Part shown: positions 17,734 to 26,498 of the stretch, one piece after another | Position numbering within the stretch: position 1 is the stretch's first letter | Layout: each line of letters begins with the position of its first letter | Assembly (NCBI GenBank): GCA_014237855.1 | Contig: JABACD010000029.1 | Location: 1 to 56,771 of the forward strand | Reading direction: 5' to 3' | Length of the DNA: 56,771 nt | Source: Planctomycetota bacterium | GTDB lineage: Bacteria; Planctomycetota; UBA1135; GCA-002686595 | The notes under the pieces: generated by a model | The model's database searches: none | Seen by the model: only the letters and a program-made list of their open reading frames with translations | Told to the model about the DNA's origin: nothing | Position numbers and translations under genes: made by a program

Positions 17734-18542
17734 AACTTCACGAGTCCATCGGGGATGGAGAGGAACTGCTCGAGGCCGCCGTACGTGCTGCGGAGGAGTC
17801 TGGAGAGCTGTTGCTGTCGTACCTCGGGCGTCTGCAGAACTCTCAGATTCGCCGCAAGTCCTCGGCTCGCGATCTGGTCACCGAGGCAGATGTTGAGAGC
17901 GAGCGTCTGCTGGTGAACACCCTTCGTGGCCTGACCCCGGACTTCCATATCGAGGCTGAGGAAGAGGTTCAGGATGCACTCACCCTGGACGAGCGTCCGC
18001 GCTGGTTCCTCGATCCACTCGATGGAACGGTGAACTTCGTCCATGGGTTACCAGCCTTCGCCGTCTCCATCGGGCTCTTCGTGGGCAACCAGCCGCAGCT
18101 TGCAGTGGTGCACCTGCCGAGGCTAGGTGAGACCTTCAGCGCCGGACTGGGCGGGGGTGCCTTCTTGAATGGAGCGCGCATCTCGGTCTCCGAGGTCGAC
18201 TCTCTTGGTGAGGCCATCCTCGCAACTGGATTTCCTTACCGACGCAATGAGCTCGAGCACTCCAACCTGGAGAACTTCAATCGCTTCTTCTACGACGTGC
18301 GCGGCATGCGGCGCATGGGGTCCGCGGCCATCGACCTTGCCTACGTCGCGGCGGGGCGCCTGGATGCCTACTGGGAGCTGCATCTCTCACCACACGACGT
18401 GGCTGGGGGAGCGCTGCTCGTGCGCGAGGCCGGTGGTCTTGTGACCGATGCCGACGGCGGTGAGGACTGGCTGAGAGGTGGTCACATCGTGGCCGCGGGT
18501 AGAGGCCTGCACGAGGTCGTGAGGGAGCGAGTCGTGCACTGA
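17730..18542 (+). CDS. Inositol-monophosphatase-family phosphatase
   Basis: 270 aa, starting at an ATG that overlaps the previous stop (ATGA) with GGAGG upstream. The family fingerprint is complete: Glu in AEEEVQD (about 76-82), DPLDGTVNF with Asp95 and Asp98, and the third metal Asp223 in SPHDVAGGALLVREAGG. In the last motif the usual Trp before Asp is His. Known substrates in the family are inositol-1-phosphate, fructose-1,6-bisphosphate, 3'-phosphoadenosine 5'-phosphate (CysQ) and histidinol phosphate; the sequence alone does not decide. Cytoplasmic. Last gene of the aroA to IMPase run. Confidence 0.9.
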   Translation: MKLHESIGDGEELLEAAVRAAEESGELLLSYLGRLQNSQIRRKSSARDLVTEADVESERLLVNTLRGLTPDFHIEAEEEVQDALTLDERPRWFLDPLDGTVNFVHGLPAFAVSIGLFVGNQPQLAVVHLPRLGETFSAGLGGGAFLNGARISVSEVDSLGEAILATGFPYRRNELEHSNLENFNRFFYDVRGMRRMGSAAIDLAYVAAGRLDAYWELHLSPHDVAGGALLVREAGGLVTDADGGEDWLRGGHIVAAGRGLHEVVRERVVH

Positions 18543-18554
18543 GCGGGCTGAGCA

Positions 18555-18577
18555 CCGAGGCCACCTGGTGGCCTCGG
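18555..18577 (+). terminator. Palindromic hairpin after the IMPase gene
   Basis: Near-perfect palindrome with 11-bp arms (18555-18565 and 18567-18577) starting 13 nt after the stop codon. No T tract follows (ACTAACC), so if it terminates transcription it does so without a canonical U run. Confidence 0.45.
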
Positions 18578-18709
18578 ACTAACCAGTTCGCGTTGAGTTC
18601 GCAAGGGGTCCCGTGGGACGATTTGTGGGCAAGTTGTAGGGGCTGAACGCCTCGGCTGGGTGCCCGGTGATCAGGTCTGGGCGAGTCGGGAAGGATGTGC
18701 GGGAAAGCC

Positions 18710-18741
18710 GGCCCGGAAGGGGGCTCGGCCCCTTCCGGGCC
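18710..18741. terminator. Strong GC hairpin between the IMPase gene and uvrA
   Basis: Perfect 13-bp stem (18710-18722 with 18729-18741), loop of 6. No T run follows on the + strand; on the - strand the hairpin is followed by the short pyrimidine run CTTTCCC. It separates the two large rightward runs and may be an atypical terminator. Confidence 0.5.
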
Positions 18742-18755
18742 CAAGCGCTGATTGC

Positions 18756-18761
18756 TACGAT
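18756..18761 (+). promoter_or_regulatory. Possible -10 element (TACGAT) for the uvrA operon
   Basis: TACGAT lies just after the GC hairpin, with a poor -35 (TTCCGG) at exactly 17 bp. It would give a leader of about 97 nt before uvrA. Weak evidence. Confidence 0.25.
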
Positions 18762-18864
18762 GCTCGCCTTCGCCTTCGTCCAGTGAGCTCTCTGGAGCCG
18801 CGCTCTTGGCCTGCCTGGACGAACACTGAATCACGCCTGGCGCCCTTCCGCATGCACCGAATCG

Positions 18865-21800
18865 ATGCCCGCTGACCTGATCCGGATCCGGCAGGCGAGA
18901 CAGAACAATCTCGTCGGTGTCGACGTAGATCTCCCGCGTGGGAAGTTGATCGGTATCACCGGGGTGAGTGGTTCGGGGAAGTCATCCCTGGCCTTCGACA
19001 CGCTCTTCCGTGAAGGCCAGCGGAGATTCCTGGAGACCCTCTCGGCTTACGCCCGGCAGTTCCTCGGAAGAATGGAGAAGCCCGACGTGGAGTCGATCAG
19101 TGGCCTCTCTCCTGCCATCGCCGTTGATCAGAAGTCCATCTCTCGTAGTTCGCGCTCCACGGTCGGCACTCTGACCGAGATCACCGATCACCTGCGCGTG
19201 CTCTTTGCTCGGGCTGGAACGGCTCACTGCCCCGAATGTGAGCAGCCGGTTCGTTCGCAGACCCCCGAGGAGATCGTTCAGCACATCTTGCGCGACTACA
19301 AGGGCGCTCGGGTGCAGTTGCTGGCGCCAGTTATTCGTGCTCGCAAGGGATTTCACAAGTCCGTCTTCGAGGACTTGAGGCGCAAGGGATTCCTGCGGGC
19401 ACGCGTCGATGGGGAGGTCGTGCGAATCGAGGAGGTGCCCGAGCTCGAGCGTTACAAGATGCACACCATCGAGGCGGTCATCGACCGACTTCGTCCGGAC
19501 GATGCCGATCCGTCCCGACTGCGAGAGTCGGTTGAGGCTGCTCTTGAGCTTGGCGAAGGAGACCTGGTCCTGCTCGCGGACAAGGAAGAGGCTACCTACT
19601 CAACCTTGCGCTCCTGCCCCGGCTGCGGTGCTGATATTCCGCCCCTGGAACCGCGCCTGTTCTCATTCAACTCTCCACACGGTGCCTGCGACACCTGCAA
19701 GGGGATGGGCGTTGTTCGTCAGCCGTCGGAGAACGCCCTGGTGAGGTCGGGGGATCTGACCATCAGGGAAGGTGCCCTGGCGGTGACGCGCGCGGCCGGC
19801 GGTGCCTTGAACTTTCCCCGGGCCAGCTTCGAGTTCCTGGAGCGGGTTGGTGTTGCGAATGGCTTCGACCTCGACACGCCCTGGAAGAAGCTCAAGCCAG
19901 CTGCAAGGAAGGCCATCCTGCACGGGACCGGCAGTGCTCGTTACGAGGACTCGGCCAGCTGGAATGGTAAGCGTTACGCGGGTAGCGCGAAGTTCCGGCG
20001 GCGCTTCGATGGCGTGATTCCGGCCGTGATTCGAGGGCAGCACAAGGGTGCCCTCAAGCGCGTGGCCAGACGCTTCATGGATGAGTCGACCTGTCTGGAC
20101 TGCGACGGGACGAGGCTACGACCGGCGGCCAATGCGGTCAGGCTAGGCGGTCACGTGCTCGGAGATCTGACCCACTGCGCCGTGTCCGATCTTCTCGGGC
20201 GCATCGACGAGCTGGAGCTGACCCGGCGGGAGCAGCGTATTGCTCGCGACCTGATCATCGAGATTCGTCGCCGTGCTACCTTTCTGCTCTCACTCGGTCT
20301 CGACTACCTGACCCTGGATCGCTCGGCTGACAGCCTCTCTGGTGGGGAGGCTCAGCGCATTCGTCTCGCTGCGCAGCTGGGTGCTGGATTGCAGGGCGTG
20401 CTCTACGTCCTCGATGAGCCTTCGATCGGTCTCCACTGGCGCGACCAGGGACGTCTGCTGGGTGCTCTAAGACGCCTGCGAGATGCTGGCAATACAGTCG
20501 TCGTCGTCGAACACGACGAGACCACCTTGCGCGCAGCGGACTTCCTGGTCGACGTCGGGCCTGGCGCTGGCTCCCACGGTGGTCGCATCAATGCCGTTGG
20601 TACTCCTGCAGGGCTGGCCAAGCTCAAGACTCCGACTGGCCGCATGCTGCGTGGAGAGATCGAGATGCCTGCGCCCCACGAGCGCCGCAAGGGCAATGGG
20701 GCCGAGGTCGTTGTTCGTGGTGCACGCGGCTACAATCTCAAGGGCATAGACGTTGCCATCCCGCTTGGAACGCTGACTTGCGTCACGGGTGTCAGCGGTT
20801 CGGGAAAGTCCACCCTCGTTGAGCGGATCCTGCGCAGGGGCATGCAGCGCCACCTGGGGCTGGAGACTCCTCATCCGGTTGACCACGATTCGATCCAGGG
20901 GCTCGAGGCTGTGGACTCGTTGGTCTGTATCGATGCAGCCCCCATCGGTCGTACCCCGCGCTCCAACCCCGCTACCTACACAGGAATCCTGGGGCCGGTT
21001 CGGGATCTATTCGCCAGCCTGCCCGAGAGCCGGATGCGTGGCTACACCAAGAGCCGCTTCTCCTTCAATACCAGCGGCGGGCGCTGCGAGGCCTGCCAGG
21101 GAGCCGGTGCCCTGTTCGTTGAGCTGCAGTTCCTCGCGCCGGTGACCGTTCCGTGTGAGGAGTGTGGTGGTCATCGCTTTCAGTCGGAGACCCTGGCTGT
21201 GCACTTCAATGGCAAGAGCATTGCGGACGTCCTCGCGATGACCATCGAGGAGGCCAGGGAGTTCTTCAAGGATCACCCGAAGATCGCACGGCCCCTGAAG
21301 ATCCTCGATGAGATCGGCCTTGGGTACCTGACCCTGGGCCAGCCCTCCACGACGCTCTCCGGCGGGGAGGCTCAGCGTATCAAGCTCGCCAAGGAGCTCT
21401 CGCGGAGACCGCGCAGCCACACCTTCTACATTCTTGATGAGCCGACCACTGGCCTGCACATGGCCGACGTGGAGCGCCTCGTCGGTGCGCTGCAGCAGCT
21501 CGTCGACAAGGGGCACAGCGTGCTGGTGATCGAGCACAACCTTGAGCTTGTCTGGGCGGCGGATCATGTCATCGATCTGGGGCCCGAAGGCGGAGAGCGT
21601 GGTGGACGAGTGGTCGCCATGGGGACACCTGAGCAGCTGATCAAGCAGCAGAAGAAATCCTACACGGGGCAGGCGCTGGCGCAGGTGCTGGAGGACCGCG
21701 AGTCGGATCTGACAGGGTCAGGAACACTCGAGGAGGTCGAACCGCTGACCTGCATTCGGGTTGTTGAAGCCCGCACCCATAACCTCGCCGAGCTCTCGGT

Positions 21801-24717
21801 CGACATCCCCCGGGATGCCCTGACGGTGATCACTGGTCGTAGTGGCTCAGGCAAGAGCTCCCTGGCGCTCGACACGATCCACACCGAGGGTCGGCGCCGG
21901 TTCGTCGAGTCTCTCTCGACCTACGCTCGTCAGTTCCTCGGTAGCAAGGATCGCCCTCCGGTGGAGCGCATCGAGGGCTTGGGCCCCTCGGTTGCGGTGG
22001 AGGCACGCACGGCCCGTGGTGGACCTCGTTCCACGATCGCTACAACCACCGAGATTCACGACCACCTGCGAGTCTTGTGGGCACGTGGAGGGACTCCGCA
22101 CTGCCCGGATCATGGGAGCAAGCTGGAGAAGAGTGATCCCAGCAGGCTGGCGAAGAGGATCCTGAAGGCCCACGATGGCCTGCGGGGGTGGCTGCTGGCT
22201 CCGATCTTCGCGCCGGGAGTTGAGCAGCCTGACGATCCCAACGCTGCACTGGCCGAGAGGGTGGAGAGCTGGCGTGCTGCCGGTTACGTGCGACTGCTTG
22301 CCGATGGCAAGGAGTCGCGGCTCGATCAGCAGTTGCCCGAGCTCGACGAGAACTCGCGCCTGGATCTCGTGATCGACCGAATCAAGATCGAGCCTCAGGC
22401 AAAGGGGCGCGTGGCCGAGGCCATTGAACACGCTGAACAGCTCTCGGCCGGTCGCCTCTCTCTGCGCCTGAAAGGTGGTGAGCGTTTCGAGTACTCAACC
22501 AGCGGGGCCTGTGGTGAGTGCGGCTTCCTGCTCGACGAGGAGATCGAGCCGCGACACTTCTCGTTCAACACACACGTGGGGGCCTGTGAGACCTGCGATG
22601 GACTGGGCGAGGTCCTGCACTGCGACGCTGACCTGCTCATCGATCAGCCCGAGAAGCCCCTTCGTGAGGGCGCGATCTCTGGAAAGCTGGGGCGCTACCT
22701 GGTCAAGGGCAAGGGCTTCTATGAGCTCTTGTTGCGAGAGGTTGCCCGCCGTCATCGCATCGACCTCTCCAGGCCGTTTGCAAGAATGACCGCCAGGCAA
22801 CAGCGTCTGATTGCCTATGGAGAGGGCGCTCATCAGGTCTATCACATGTCCCAGGAGCGGCATGGCAGAAACGTGGACATCGAGCAGGCCTTCAGCTCCG
22901 ACTGGCCTGGCCTCTGTGGGCATGTGGATGGCTGGTACGCAAAGGCCGAGGATCCGGGCTGGCGTGCCGTGCTGGAACCGGTCTTGCGCCGTCAGGTCTG
23001 TCGTACTTGCAAGGGGGAGCGACTGAAGCCCCAGTGGTGTGCTGTGACCCTGGGGCGCAAGCGCCTTCCCGAGGTCCTTGGCTTCACCGTGCAGGAAGCT
23101 GTCGAGTGGTTTGGCCGGCTGAAGCTGGCCAGGTCCGTCCAGGAACGAGTCGGTCAGGTGCTCGAGGAGCTGCAGTCGCGGACGCAGCTTCTGGAGCGCG
23201 TGGGCCTGGGGTACCTGAGCCTCGATCGTCGCACGGCGACACTCTCCAGTGGTGAGGCGCGGCGTGTCCGACTGTCAGCCAGCCTGGGCTCGCGCCTGGT
23301 CGGGGTCTGCTACGTGCTCGACGAGCCGACGGTTGGACTGCACCCCCAGGATGTCGAGCTCCTGACAGACGCCCTGGTCGAGATGAAGGACAGCGGAAAC
23401 ACGGTGATCGTCGTTGAGCACGACCTCACGTTGATGGAGCGCGCCGACTGGATCGTGGACATCGGACCAGGGGCTGGACGTCACGGCGGACGATTGGTGG
23501 TCGCCGGTCCTCCGACGAAGGTGCGTGAGCATCCCGAGTCCCTGACAGGGGCCGCCCTGCGTGGGGAACTCGAGGCTTGTGTGCTTGAAGATGATGCCGC
23601 GCTCCTGGAAGAAGGCCGCCAGCTACCCGGGAATGTGACCGTGCTCGGTGCGAGCACTCACAACCTGCGCGGCGTCGATTTTGAGCTGTGCTACGGAGAG
23701 CTGTTGGGAGTCTGTGGTGCTTCGGGATCGGGCAAGTCATCGCTGATCCTCGAGACGGTCTTGCCTGCACTTGAAGGCGAGGACAGCGAGGGGCGCTGGA
23801 AGAGAATCGAGGGTGAGCTCGAGGGAGTGCGTGTCGTGGTCGTGGATGCTTCTTCGATCGGACGCACGCCGGCGTCGACTCCGGCCACCTACTCTGGCCT
23901 GATCGATCCGTTGAGAGAGCTCTATGCGCGCACTCCCGAGGCGCGCATGCGTGGCTTCGGACCCGCCCACTTCTCGTTCAACTCCACGCGGGGGCGCTGC
24001 AAGGCTTGCGAGGGCCGGGGCTCCACCAAGGTCGAGATGCAGTTCTTGCCTGATCTGTGGCTGGAGTGTGAGGAGTGCGATGGCAAGCGCTATCGACCAG
24101 AGGTGCTCGAGGTCTGTCATCGCGGGAAATCCGTTGCAGACGTGATGATGATGAGTGTTGAAGAGGCCCTGGAGTTCTTCGAGCATCAGCCGCGCATGGC
24201 CAGGATTCTCCGTGCCCTGGAGGAGGTTGGCCTGGGATACCTGGGGCTGGGCCAGAGTTCGACGACTCTCTCAGGAGGAGAGGCTCAACGCCTCAAGCTC
24301 GCTAGCGAGCTGCTGCAGGTACGTGCCGGTACTTGTAGCGCGATCATTCTGGATGAACCGACTACCGGCTTGCATCCCGCCGATGTGCAGCAACTGATCG
24401 GGGTGGTCCAGCGCCTGGCAAGAGCGGGTAACGCCGTGGTGATCATCGAGCACAACACCGAGGTGCTGGAGGCCTGCGACCGACTCTTCGAATTGGGCCC
24501 GGAGGGTGGTGCTGCCGGGGGCCGTGTGCTGGCAGAAGGAACCCCAGCTGAGCTGGCTGCCAGCCCGGAATCCAAGACTGGGCCCTTCCTCTTTATTACT
24601 GGCGGTCGCTCCGGAAAATCGGGTGAGCGACGAGCTGGAGGGAGGCGAGCCAAGAAGGCTCATGGTGGCAAGCGGAGCCGTGGCAAGCCCCGCAGACGTC
24701 GGGAGGTGGCCAAGTGA
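18865..24717 (+). CDS. uvrA: Excinuclease ABC subunit UvrA, tandem-fused double-length form
   Basis: 1950 aa, about twice the usual 940. Two complete UvrA units lie head to tail; the second begins near residue 960. Four Walker A motifs occur (about 33-41 GVSGSGKSS, 641 GVSGSGKST, 989 GRSGSGKSS, 1616 GASGSGKSS), each with a matching ABC signature and Walker B (LSGGEAQR near 490, 830 and 1801; degenerate LSSGEARR near 1458). UvrA zinc-type Cys pairs are seen in both halves (CPGCG, CDTCKGMG, CEACQGAG, CEECGG; CGECG, CETCDGLG, CKACEGRG, CEECDG), but the first pair CPEC of half 1 is CPDH in half 2. UvrA scans DNA for damage and loads UvrB. A double UvrA is known from chlamydiae. The C-terminal tail is basic. 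The stop overlaps the XPB gene (GTGA). Confidence 0.96.
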   Translation: MPADLIRIRQARQNNLVGVDVDLPRGKLIGITGVSGSGKSSLAFDTLFREGQRRFLETLSAYARQFLGRMEKPDVESISGLSPAIAVDQKSISRSSRSTVGTLTEITDHLRVLFARAGTAHCPECEQPVRSQTPEEIVQHILRDYKGARVQLLAPVIRARKGFHKSVFEDLRRKGFLRARVDGEVVRIEEVPELERYKMHTIEAVIDRLRPDDADPSRLRESVEAALELGEGDLVLLADKEEATYSTLRSCPGCGADIPPLEPRLFSFNSPHGACDTCKGMGVVRQPSENALVRSGDLTIREGALAVTRAAGGALNFPRASFEFLERVGVANGFDLDTPWKKLKPAARKAILHGTGSARYEDSASWNGKRYAGSAKFRRRFDGVIPAVIRGQHKGALKRVARRFMDESTCLDCDGTRLRPAANAVRLGGHVLGDLTHCAVSDLLGRIDELELTRREQRIARDLIIEIRRRATFLLSLGLDYLTLDRSADSLSGGEAQRIRLAAQLGAGLQGVLYVLDEPSIGLHWRDQGRLLGALRRLRDAGNTVVVVEHDETTLRAADFLVDVGPGAGSHGGRINAVGTPAGLAKLKTPTGRMLRGEIEMPAPHERRKGNGAEVVVRGARGYNLKGIDVAIPLGTLTCVTGVSGSGKSTLVERILRRGMQRHLGLETPHPVDHDSIQGLEAVDSLVCIDAAPIGRTPRSNPATYTGILGPVRDLFASLPESRMRGYTKSRFSFNTSGGRCEACQGAGALFVELQFLAPVTVPCEECGGHRFQSETLAVHFNGKSIADVLAMTIEEAREFFKDHPKIARPLKILDEIGLGYLTLGQPSTTLSGGEAQRIKLAKELSRRPRSHTFYILDEPTTGLHMADVERLVGALQQLVDKGHSVLVIEHNLELVWAADHVIDLGPEGGERGGRVVAMGTPEQLIKQQKKSYTGQALAQVLEDRESDLTGSGTLEEVEPLTCIRVVEARTHNLAELSVDIPRDALTVITGRSGSGKSSLALDTIHTEGRRRFVESLSTYARQFLGSKDRPPVERIEGLGPSVAVEARTARGGPRSTIATTTEIHDHLRVLWARGGTPHCPDHGSKLEKSDPSRLAKRILKAHDGLRGWLLAPIFAPGVEQPDDPNAALAERVESWRAAGYVRLLADGKESRLDQQLPELDENSRLDLVIDRIKIEPQAKGRVAEAIEHAEQLSAGRLSLRLKGGERFEYSTSGACGECGFLLDEEIEPRHFSFNTHVGACETCDGLGEVLHCDADLLIDQPEKPLREGAISGKLGRYLVKGKGFYELLLREVARRHRIDLSRPFARMTARQQRLIAYGEGAHQVYHMSQERHGRNVDIEQAFSSDWPGLCGHVDGWYAKAEDPGWRAVLEPVLRRQVCRTCKGERLKPQWCAVTLGRKRLPEVLGFTVQEAVEWFGRLKLARSVQERVGQVLEELQSRTQLLERVGLGYLSLDRRTATLSSGEARRVRLSASLGSRLVGVCYVLDEPTVGLHPQDVELLTDALVEMKDSGNTVIVVEHDLTLMERADWIVDIGPGAGRHGGRLVVAGPPTKVREHPESLTGAALRGELEACVLEDDAALLEEGRQLPGNVTVLGASTHNLRGVDFELCYGELLGVCGASGSGKSSLILETVLPALEGEDSEGRWKRIEGELEGVRVVVVDASSIGRTPASTPATYSGLIDPLRELYARTPEARMRGFGPAHFSFNSTRGRCKACEGRGSTKVEMQFLPDLWLECEECDGKRYRPEVLEVCHRGKSVADVMMMSVEEALEFFEHQPRMARILRALEEVGLGYLGLGQSSTTLSGGEAQRLKLASELLQVRAGTCSAIILDEPTTGLHPADVQQLIGVVQRLARAGNAVVIIEHNTEVLEACDRLFELGPEGGAAGGRVLAEGTPAELAASPESKTGPFLFITGGRSGKSGERRAGGRRAKKAHGGKRSRGKPRRRREVAK

Positions 24718-26498
24718 GTCTTCGTCCTGACAATCCGCTGATCGTCCAGTCTGACCGTTCACTGATGCTTCACACGGTGCGTGCAGTGGTTGACGAGTGC
24801 GGTGGCCAGCGCAAGGACGCTGACGGTAAGCCCGCGACCGAAGAACATCCACGCTACGCAGAAGCCCGGGACGCTCTCGCTCGATTTGCAGAGCTGGAGA
24901 AGAGTCCAAACTACCTGCACACCTATCGGATCACACCAGTCTCGATCTGGAATGCAGCCGCGCTCGGTCTCGATGCTTCGGATATTGAGGCGACGCTGGA
25001 CGAGTACGCGTGCATACCGGTGCCTGAGTCGGTCAAGCAGGATGTGCGCCAGTGGGTCGCGCGTTATGGCGTGCTGCGGATTGAGCGGGAGGAGCAGGAA
25101 GGTGCAGGCCCGCGCTTCGAACTCGTCAGCGACGATAGCGACGTCCTGAAGGACATCCTCGGGTATCGGGACATCGCTCGCCTTGTCGAGCAGGATGAAG
25201 AGGGGCGCACGTGGATCACCGGCCTGAACCGAGGCTCGATCAAGCAAGCACTGATCAAGATTGGTTTTCCGGTCGACGACCGTGGCGGCTATCTGCAGGG
25301 GGACTCGCTCGAGATCACGATGCGTACGGAAACTCGTGCAGGCGGGGTCTTCGCGGTGCGGCCTTACCAGGAGGAGGCCGCCAGCGCCTTCTTCGTGGGA
25401 GGCTCGGTCATGGGAGGGAATGGTGTTGTGGCGCTTCCCTGCGGGGCTGGCAAGACGGTGGTTGCCATGCGTGTCATGAGCCTGGTGCAGACCAAGACGC
25501 TGATCTTGACAACGAACACGGTTGCGGTGCGTCAGTGGCGGCAGGAGCTCTTGGACAAGACGAAGCTCAACGAGGATCAGGTCGGCGAGTACACCGGCGA
25601 CAACAAGAGCGTCAAGCCCATCACCATTACCACCTACCAGATGCTGACCTGGCGGCGCTCGAAGACTGCTCAATTCGAGCACTTTGGCCTCTTCTCCCAG
25701 GAGAACTGGGGGTTGGTGGTCTATGACGAGGTGCACCTCCTACCAGCGCCTGTCTTCCGGGTGACGGCAGATCTTCAAGCGCGGCGGCGGCTGGGGCTCA
25801 CCGCGACCCTTGTTCGCGAGGACGGCAAGGAAGACGAGGTCTTCTGTCTGATCGGGCCCAAGCGCTACGACGTGCCGTGGAAGGTGCTGGAGGGCCAGGG
25901 CTTCATTGCTCCGGCCACCTGCGTCGAGGTACGCGTTCCTCTGGCCTCCGAAATGAAGGATGCTTACCTGGGTGCAGATGCCCGTGGCAAGTTCCGGGTC
26001 GCATCGGAGAACCCCTCCAAGGTTGAGGTCGTACGCCAGCTGATCAGTGGTCACCCCGGAGGACGTATCCTGATCATTGGGCAGTACATCGATCAGCTTG
26101 AGTCGCTCGCTGCGGCGATAAGTTCTCCGTTGATCACAGGCAAGACACCCAACGAAGAGCGTGGCCGACTCTATGGAGCCTTTCGGGATGGGAGCGAGCC
26201 GATTCTCATCGTCAGCAAGGTTGGGAACTTCGCCATCGACCTCCCGGACGCGAGTGTCGCCATTCAGATATCGGGAACCTTCGGTTCACGACAGGAAGAA
26301 GCACAGCGTCTGGGGCGAATCCTACGCCCGAAGTCGGATGGTGCAGAGGCCGTCTTTTACTCGGTTGTGACGACCGGATCGCGTGACCAGGAGTTCGCTG
26401 AGAAGCGTCAGCTCTTCCTGACCGAACAGGGCTACAGCTACGAGATTATCGAGTCCCATATGCTCCAAGAACTAACGACCAGCGGAGAAGGTCTATGA
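24714..26498 (+). CDS. XPB/Ssl2-type superfamily 2 DNA helicase
   Basis: 594 aa, starting at a GTG that overlaps the uvrA stop. An N-terminal domain of about 200 residues (damage-recognition-like, SIWNAAALGLDASDIEATL) precedes the helicase core. Walker A LPCGAGKTVVAM is near residue 240, the DEAH-type box VYDEVHLLPAP near 337, motif III LGLTATLVRED overlaps the R-E-D motif diagnostic of XPB near 368, and C-terminal motifs include SKVGNFAIDLP and Q-E-E-A-Q-R-L-G-R-I. In eukaryotes XPB opens DNA in TFIIH during excision repair and transcription initiation; archaeal and some bacterial homologues exist. Coupling to uvrA argues for a repair role. The next gene overlaps it by ATGA. Confidence 0.93.
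   Translation: MSLRPDNPLIVQSDRSLMLHTVRAVVDECGGQRKDADGKPATEEHPRYAEARDALARFAELEKSPNYLHTYRITPVSIWNAAALGLDASDIEATLDEYACIPVPESVKQDVRQWVARYGVLRIEREEQEGAGPRFELVSDDSDVLKDILGYRDIARLVEQDEEGRTWITGLNRGSIKQALIKIGFPVDDRGGYLQGDSLEITMRTETRAGGVFAVRPYQEEAASAFFVGGSVMGGNGVVALPCGAGKTVVAMRVMSLVQTKTLILTTNTVAVRQWRQELLDKTKLNEDQVGEYTGDNKSVKPITITTYQMLTWRRSKTAQFEHFGLFSQENWGLVVYDEVHLLPAPVFRVTADLQARRRLGLTATLVREDGKEDEVFCLIGPKRYDVPWKVLEGQGFIAPATCVEVRVPLASEMKDAYLGADARGKFRVASENPSKVEVVRQLISGHPGGRILIIGQYIDQLESLAAAISSPLITGKTPNEERGRLYGAFRDGSEPILIVSKVGNFAIDLPDASVAIQISGTFGSRQEEAQRLGRILRPKSDGAEAVFYSVVTTGSRDQEFAEKRQLFLTEQGYSYEIIESHMLQELTTSGEGL

Larger units (their letters stand above)
18543..18864. other. 322-bp intergenic region before uvrA
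   Basis: No credible gene. The region holds two strong hairpins (18555-18577 and 18710-18741), then a possible promoter and a leader of about 100 nt in front of uvrA. Confidence 0.5.
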
